A stretch of DNA of 18,051 nt from Phenylobacterium sp. CCH9-H3 (GTDB taxonomy: Bacteria > Pseudomonadota > Alphaproteobacteria > Caulobacterales > Caulobacteraceae), in contig NZ_LSJI01000290.1 in the NCBI RefSeq assembly GCF_001557235.1, positions 1 to 18,051 of the forward strand. The letters run 5' to 3'. Below, in pieces: positions 15,001 through 18,051 of this stretch. Both the position numbers and the translations under genes were made by a program. Position 1 is the stretch's first letter, and every line of letters starts with the position of its first letter. Under the pieces are notes generated by a model. It had not been told where the DNA came from and did no database searches. It saw only the letters and a list, made by a program, of their open reading frames with translations.

Positions 15001-16313
15001 CGCATCAGGCCTCGGCCCCGTTGTTCCGGCCGGCGACCAACGACATCGTGGGCGAGAAGCGGTTCCTCTCGACGATCGCGCGGCGGCTGGACTCGTTGGG
15101 CGCCCTGACGCGGGGCGAGCGCCGCGTGGCCGGCGCCGGCCTCTTCCGCGCCGAGGACAATCTGGAGAGTCCGTGGGCGCGGCGCGCGCTGCTGGTGCTC
15201 TACCGGGCGCTGGCCTTCGGGGAGATCGGCAGCATGTCGCTGGCCGACTTCCAGGCCAAGACCGGCCTGTCGTTGCTGGACAGCGAAGGCCTCCTGAAGG
15301 GTCACGAGGACCTGCCGCCCATCACCACCTTCCTGAACCGGCTGCTGGCGCTGCGGATCGCCGACCAGAACGCCCTATTCGCGGACTACGAGAAGATCCT
15401 GGCCGGCATCGTCGAGCGCGCCGCCGCGGCCGGCGAACTCGACCACGGCGTCGAGGATATCGTCGCGGAGGACCTCCAGGTCGTGTCCGAAGAAACCGTT
15501 CGGACGGATGCGGCCACGGGCGCGAAGACGCAGCTCGTGGGGTTTGCCTTGCGGACGCGACGCGACCTGCTCTCTGCAGATGAGGCTTTGGCGATGGCCG
15601 CGCAGCTCGGCGAGGCGGCGGTGCTGGCCGTCAATGGGCGCTCTGGGCGCGCCGCCCTGGTGGAGGTCGGTCTCACGACGACGGATGACGAGGACCGCCT
15701 GCTGCCGGCGGTCCGTCTGCGGCGGCCTGACGGCAAGTCGCTGGAGACCGCCAAGGCCTTCGAGGAGTCGGCCTGGGCCCCGGCCGAGCCAGCGGCGTGG
15801 CGTGCCGTCTGGGACGCCGAGGTCGCCGCGACCGACCCCTGGCGCGTGCGCGAGATCACGCTGGCCACGGGACTGCTGCTGCCCGTGTGGGCCCGCCTGC
15901 CGGCGAAGGGCGCCCAGGTGCGGCGCGTGAAGGCGCCGGACGGACGGCGCTGGCTTGGACGGGTGCTCGACCCCTCGCAGGTCGCCGCCCTGAAGGCGGC
16001 TTTGGGTGTGACGTCCCTGGCCGAAGCCTGGGCGGACGGGGGGCTGGTGTTGCGCGAGGTGCTTGAGCGCAACGTTCAACTGGGCCTCGCCGGCGGGCTG
16101 TGGCTGCGCCGCGCGCGGGTCATGGGCCGCTGGCGGCTGGAGGTGGTCGGCGGCGCAGGCGACCGCGCCGCGCTGGTGGCGCTCGGCTGCTTCACTGAGA
16201 TCATCGCCTACACCCTGCGGGTCTTCGTGCCCGTCGATCGTCCCGAGGTCGCGGCTGCTGTCATTGGCCGCCACGCCGTGGTGCAGGCACTTGAGCCAGG
16301 CGCCGGCGGCTAG
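12060..16313 (+). CDS. Strawberry-notch-like SF2 helicase fused to N6-adenine methylase-like domain
   Basis: 1417 residues; GGGAG lies 7 nt before the ATG, so the further upstream open frame is not used. The N-terminal methyltransferase-like domain has the SAM motif EPSAGVG (144-150) and the catalytic NPPF (209-212), the signature of N6-adenine methylases. The helicase domain follows: Walker A GDGTGAGKG (468-476), DEAH (577-580), SAT (620-622), SDAGGTGRS (936-944) and the arginine-finger segment LGRTHRTHQ (975-983). This order matches Strawberry-notch homologues (Pfam AAA_34 and Helicase_C_4). The last ~350 residues are unassigned. Proteins of this size recur on plasmids and integrative elements of alphaproteobacteria. 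Their substrate is not established; DNA modification together with unwinding or remodelling is the natural reading. All motifs look intact. The stop codon overlaps that of the converging minus-strand gene in CTAG. Confidence 0.9.
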   Translation: MNAAPPLFAETSAHDRSANLLAAARALAPHLFRGRPLERRVVSAVLTTAFGATDAEGAWDWRDAYDAIEAAMVLQVRRIGPQVARLEDAPAEIVGALADLSALGLTHSRRSEQQLALDQFSTPAPLAALVVLAAQVRPGDRVLEPSAGVGMLAALAEGCGASLALNELSDRRAGLLDGLFGGATRTRLDAAHLGDLLPDAGQFHAVVMNPPFAGLGSHLVAGLQCLADGGRLAAIVPASALGDAGLRGLLGRWGRVVGAVTLPAGAFLKHGTSVDTGLLVLDRGDGVGAVAVGVAADLAAAAAWAAALPARPTAQSRVARAAPVALSIRARGPGGPAVALRFLEGASPLAYALCDWSGEGRDVGLYQAWRPGRITFATARPHPTPLVESGAMASVAPPAPSYRPLLPTGLQDEGRLSDAQAETVVYAGEAHAALLPGRWTLGEAAHELRLAREEEPDAFSLRRGMFLGDGTGAGKGRQVAAVIADNMAQGRVRALWLSRNEALLEDAQRDWKAIGGSVHDVVAQARWKQGEAIRLDRGVLFSTYATLRQPARGGRPSRLEQIVTWLGADFDGAIVFDEAHAMGGAAGGTGARGPKKASLQGLAGLALQNRLPNARVFYVSATGATEPANLAYASRLGLWGGPEAPFATRADFLDAAEAGGIAFMELVARELKAMGLYVARSLSFEGVEYEPLEHPLTSDDVAIWDAWADAFQVIHANLGEALKAVGVVDNEGKVQSGQAMSALRSAFESAKLRFFGHLLAGLKAPSLIASIRKDLAGERSAVVQIVSTNEAVMNRRLADIPPEEWTNLSVDLTPKEYVLDYLRGAFPTALMETIEGEDGEVTLVPVVNEGRPVHSQEALRLRDETIAGLASLPAVPGVLDALLNAFGTGAVAEITGRSKRVVTHEGRRVVERRGPSAAKAETDAFMDGRKRVLVFSDAGGTGRSYHAALDAVNRERRVHYLVEPGWRADAAIQGLGRTHRTHQASAPLFRPATNDIVGEKRFLSTIARRLDSLGALTRGERRVAGAGLFRAEDNLESPWARRALLVLYRALAFGEIGSMSLADFQAKTGLSLLDSEGLLKGHEDLPPITTFLNRLLALRIADQNALFADYEKILAGIVERAAAAGELDHGVEDIVAEDLQVVSEETVRTDAATGAKTQLVGFALRTRRDLLSADEALAMAAQLGEAAVLAVNGRSGRAALVEVGLTTTDDEDRLLPAVRLRRPDGKSLETAKAFEESAWAPAEPAAWRAVWDAEVAATDPWRVREITLATGLLLPVWARLPAKGAQVRRVKAPDGRRWLGRVLDPSQVAALKAALGVTSLAEAWADGGLVLREVLERNVQLGLAGGLWLRRARVMGRWRLEVVGGAGDRAALVALGCFTEIIAYTLRVFVPVDRPEVAAAVIGRHAVVQALEPGAGG

Positions 16314-16624
16314 TCGAGGTCGCCAGCCTCGGCGGCGGGGGACACGCCGGCCACGATGTCGGCGTGTTCCGCTTCGCGGGTGGCGCGCGCCACGTTCAGC
16401 CGGACGAACAGCTTGGCGCTGCGGTTCGCCTTCAGCGTCTCGGAGACGACGGGGGCGGCGAGGGAGAGGCTTCGCGCAGCACCGCAGAACAGCACCTTCA
16501 GCCGCCCGGTCTGGCCGGTGGCCACCACCAGGTTGCCGGCCGTGGGCGGGAGCTCGGCAGGGGCGGTCCGCCGGAACCGGTAGTGGGCGCCTGAAGCGCC
16601 CGGAACATCGACGAAATCGCTCAT
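16310..16624 (-). CDS. Small uncharacterised protein (104 residues)
   Basis: The product contains HYRFRRTAPAELP (about 14-26), a hydrophobic core LKVLFCGAARSLSLAAPVV, and KLFVRLNVARATREAEHADI (about 70-90). It has balanced amino-acid composition and strand-helix alternation typical of a folded protein. No family is recognised. It converges on the helicase gene: the two stops overlap completely in the palindrome CTAG (16310-16313). It diverges from the SSB genes across a 146-bp regulatory-looking gap. The ribosome binding site upstream of the ATG is weak. Confidence 0.65.
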   Translation of the reverse strand: MSDFVDVPGASGAHYRFRRTAPAELPPTAGNLVVATGQTGRLKVLFCGAARSLSLAAPVVSETLKANRSAKLFVRLNVARATREAEHADIVAGVSPAAEAGDLD

Positions 16625-16650
16625 CGGCCCGGACTTACCAACCGATCCGC

Positions 16651-16708
16651 GGCCACGCCAAGGCCGGAAGTTGGCCGGCAGGAGGCCGGCAGGGGTCGGA
16701 GGGAGGGC
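16651..16708. repeat. 11-bp-phased GGCC repeat array and shared 15-bp word
   Basis: GGCC starts at 16651, 16662, 16673 and 16684, exactly 11 bp apart. The last three share GGCCGG, and the last two are near-identical (GGCCGGCAGG plus one base). The array runs into GGTCGGAGGGAGGGC (16694-16708), which also occurs at 8721-8735. It lies between divergent genes and just upstream of the SSB genes. One-helical-turn spacing would place protein contacts on one face of the DNA, as in iteron or operator arrays. Confidence 0.45.
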
Positions 16709-16770
16709 TTCGCGGGGTGAAGCGGGCTGGACGATGGGTCTCGCCGCTTCGATGTAGCGAGGAGACTGTC

Positions 16771-17118
16771 ATGCAGAACGTGGTGTTTGTCGGCCGGCTG
16801 TCGGCCGATCCCCAGGTGACCGACGACTTCGGAAAGGCGGTGTTCCGCCTGCTGGAGAACCGGGGCCGCAACGCGAGCGGCGAGCCGCGGGTGGTCGGCG
16901 TGAACTGCGTGAGCTGGGCCAAGGGGCTCAACGAACGCGTCATCGCCCAGGGCCTCGCCAGCGGCTGCGAGGTCGTGGTGATCGGCGCCTTCGTGGACAA
17001 CCTCTACGAGACCCGAGAGGGCGGCGAACGCGCCGCCAAGGAGCTGGTCGTCCGCTCCCTCACCGTCCTCGACTGGGCGTCGGACCGCGAGGCCGCCGCC
17101 GAGCGCCAAGCCGCCTGA
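16771..17118 (+). CDS. SSB-like OB-fold protein without acidic tip
   Basis: 115 residues. GAGGAG (16759-16764) lies 6 nt before the ATG. The opening MQNVVFVGRLSADPQV and the FRLLENRG, GVNCVSWAKGLNERV and GCEVVVIGAF segments follow the OB-fold strand order of single-stranded DNA-binding proteins and parallel the next gene closely in layout. It ends DREAAAERQAA and lacks the DDxIPF tip that recruits partner proteins. It probably binds ssDNA or modulates the neighbouring SSB, perhaps as a mixed oligomer. The spacing to the next gene is 28 bp, so they form an operon and likely arose by duplication. Confidence 0.8.
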   Translation: MQNVVFVGRLSADPQVTDDFGKAVFRLLENRGRNASGEPRVVGVNCVSWAKGLNERVIAQGLASGCEVVVIGAFVDNLYETREGGERAAKELVVRSLTVLDWASDREAAAERQAA

Positions 17119-17146
17119 CCCCCAACCCGAACCAAGGAGACTGACC

Positions 17147-17551
17147 ATGCAGAGCGTGATCATCGAAGGCTACCTGGCCGCCGATCCTTCCATCCTGTCG
17201 GCCCAGGGCAGCGGCAAGAAGCGCGCCGCCTTCCGCGTGCTGGAGACCCAGCGCTTCCGGCGGGGGGACGGCCAGACCGGAGAGCGCACGACGGGCTTCA
17301 ACTGCGTGTGCTTCAACGAGAAGACGGCTGAGGATTACATCGCCGCCTACGCCCAGAAGGGGGCTCGGGTGGTGGTGAGCGGCCACGTGGAGAACGACAC
17401 CTGGACCGGTCGCGACGGCACCAAGCACTACGACCTGCGTCTCGTCGTGGAGAACCTGCGGATCAAGGCGAAGGGCCCAGGCCCGGAGCCGGCGTCGCAG
17501 CCTGAGGGGGCCGCCCTGCCCGCCGATCTCGACGACGAGATCCCGTTCTAG
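17147..17551 (+). CDS. ssb: Single-stranded DNA-binding protein
   Basis: 134 residues; AAGGAG (17134-17139) lies 7 nt before the ATG. The OB fold runs from MQSVIIEGYLAADPS to about residue 107, including FNCVCFNEKTAEDYI and GARVVVSGHVE. A Pro/Gly linker leads to the C-terminal tip DLDDEIPF (127-134), the motif through which SSB recruits replication and repair proteins. Length is somewhat short of the usual 150-180 residues because the linker is short. As an element-encoded SSB it likely coats single strands produced during plasmid replication or conjugative transfer. A strong intrinsic terminator follows 21 nt after the stop. The stop overlaps that of the converging small gene (CTAG). Confidence 0.9.
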   Translation: MQSVIIEGYLAADPSILSAQGSGKKRAAFRVLETQRFRRGDGQTGERTTGFNCVCFNEKTAEDYIAAYAQKGARVVVSGHVENDTWTGRDGTKHYDLRLVVENLRIKAKGPGPEPASQPEGAALPADLDDEIPF

Positions 17552-17835
17552 AGGCGCGCCTTCCGCGAAGTGGCCCCGCCGGCGATGCCGGCGGGGCTAT
17601 TCTCATGCGGTGGGTTGGGTTCGCGGCGCAGCGGGGGTTCGAGCGCCGGGTCGATCCGACGTCGCGTGGCGACCTGGCGTTCTGCGCACCAGACCACCAC
17701 GAACTCTGCGGAGGGATGCTGGTCGAGCACGCGCAGGCAGAACGCGGTGGCTGCCGCGTCGTCTTCCGGTTCATGCGCCTCGAAGGACAGCGAGGTCTGG
17801 TCGAGCTGGCAGGGGTAGAAGGTGTAGAGCGCCAT
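17548..17835 (-). CDS. Small uncharacterised protein (95 residues)
   Basis: The ATG at 17835 is preferred; GTG codons at 17847 and 17853 are in frame but less likely. Residues 1-70 look folded: MALYTFYPCQ, LSFEAHEPEDDAAATAFCLRVLDQHPSAEFVVVW, CAERQVATRRR. The layout, a short strand followed by a helix ending in HPS-EFVVVW, recalls small proteins of unknown function in alphaproteobacteria. The last ~25 residues, rich in Pro, Asn and Gly, coincide with the SSB terminator hairpin and are likely a non-conserved extension. The gene converges on ssb, and the stops overlap in CTAG. No strong ribosome binding site is seen (GAGA about 6 nt upstream). Confidence 0.6.
   Translation of the reverse strand: MALYTFYPCQLDQTSLSFEAHEPEDDAAATAFCLRVLDQHPSAEFVVVWCAERQVATRRRIDPALEPPLRREPNPPHENSPAGIAGGATSRKARL
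17573..17603 (+). terminator. Intrinsic terminator of the SSB operon
   Basis: GCCCCGCCGGC (17573-17583) and GCCGGCGGGGC (17587-17597) form a perfect 11-bp stem with a 3-nt loop, followed by TATTCT. This is the best terminator in the window. It lies inside the 3' end of the convergent minus-strand gene. Confidence 0.75.
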
Positions 17836-18051
17836 GCCCGATCTCACATGCACAAGGATCGTGTCGGGGATCGCGGCCAGACCCTAGGGCATGCGCCACC
17901 CGCGAGACGTGGAGTCTCGCAGCAACGTCTTGGGGGCGTGCCCCGGCCGGAGGGCCGGGTCGGGCTCTAGTCGCCTGCGGCTCCCGGAGCCCCGTGCCGG
18001 GTCTCCGCCCATTCGGGTGACATGGGGTAACAGCGGCTCGGGCCCGGCGGT
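17836..18051. other. Intergenic region at the window end
   Basis: No gene is recognised in this stretch. Besides the inverted repeat at 17902-17920 there is a second hairpin, CCCGGCC (17942-17948) and GGCCGGG (17953-17959), and further GC-rich short repeats toward the edge. It may be the regulatory region of the minus-strand gene and of a gene beyond the window. Confidence 0.35.
17902..17920. promoter_or_regulatory. Perfect inverted repeat upstream of the small minus-strand gene
   Basis: GCGAGAC (17902-17908) and GTCTCGC (17914-17920) with a 5-nt centre lie about 70 bp before the ATG at 17835. A similar arrangement of GTCTCGC (16739-16745) with GCGAGGAGAC (16758-16767) overlaps the ribosome binding site of the first SSB gene. 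This could be a repressor operator, but no partner protein is indicated. Confidence 0.35.

Noticed and set aside
9294..15305. An open frame of about 2000 codons on the minus strand
   Set aside because: It lies antisense to the toprim, parB-like and helicase genes, which all carry intact family motifs. Its product is Arg/Gly/His-rich low-complexity sequence without domains. Long antisense frames are a normal result of high-GC codon bias.

Overview
High-GC DNA, most likely from an alphaproteobacterium. That rests on base composition and on a gene set (ParB-like protein, toprim protein, Strawberry-notch helicase/methylase, tandem SSBs) that I associate with plasmids and integrative elements of Caulobacterales, Sphingomonadales and Rhizobiales. 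No rRNA, tRNA, transposase, integrase or CRISPR array is visible. The window therefore looks like the inside of a plasmid or integrative element, with both ends running off the edge.

Left part (1-6572), cargo or defence-like block. A broken DUF4238 gene on the minus strand is interrupted near the window edge by a 34-bp repeat-plus-hairpin insertion. Divergent from it is a toxin-antitoxin-like pair: an excisionase-type HTH protein and a PIN-domain ribonuclease, overlapping by 11 bp. Next come a stand-alone SIR2-like gene and a 903-residue protein of no recognised family, coupled by an ATGA overlap. A 281-residue uncharacterised protein with a nuclease-like residue pattern follows. The SIR2 gene with its large partner is the best candidate for a poorly described defence system.

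Middle (6848-8658), small accessory genes. On the minus strand lie a low-complexity Ala/Ser/Lys repeat protein and a phosphoribosyltransferase-like protein. A 63-residue plus-strand protein meets a roughly 73-residue minus-strand protein tail to tail.

Right part (8771-17551), conserved core of the element. It encodes a toprim (primase-like) protein, a 680-residue ParB-like protein, a 1417-residue protein fusing an N6-adenine methylase-like domain to a Strawberry-notch SF2 helicase, and two SSB-like proteins. The second SSB has the canonical acidic C-tip and is followed by a strong intrinsic terminator. These genes plausibly act together in element maintenance or DNA processing during transfer. 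Two small minus-strand genes (16310-16624, 17548-17835) converge on the helicase and SSB genes.

Non-coding structure worth attention: three convergent gene pairs meet at palindromic stop sites (TGAGCTCA, CTAG, CTAG); an 11-bp-phased GGCC array lies upstream of the SSB genes; a 15-bp word is shared by the two divergent promoter regions of the core; and a long hairpin lies between the parB-like and helicase genes.
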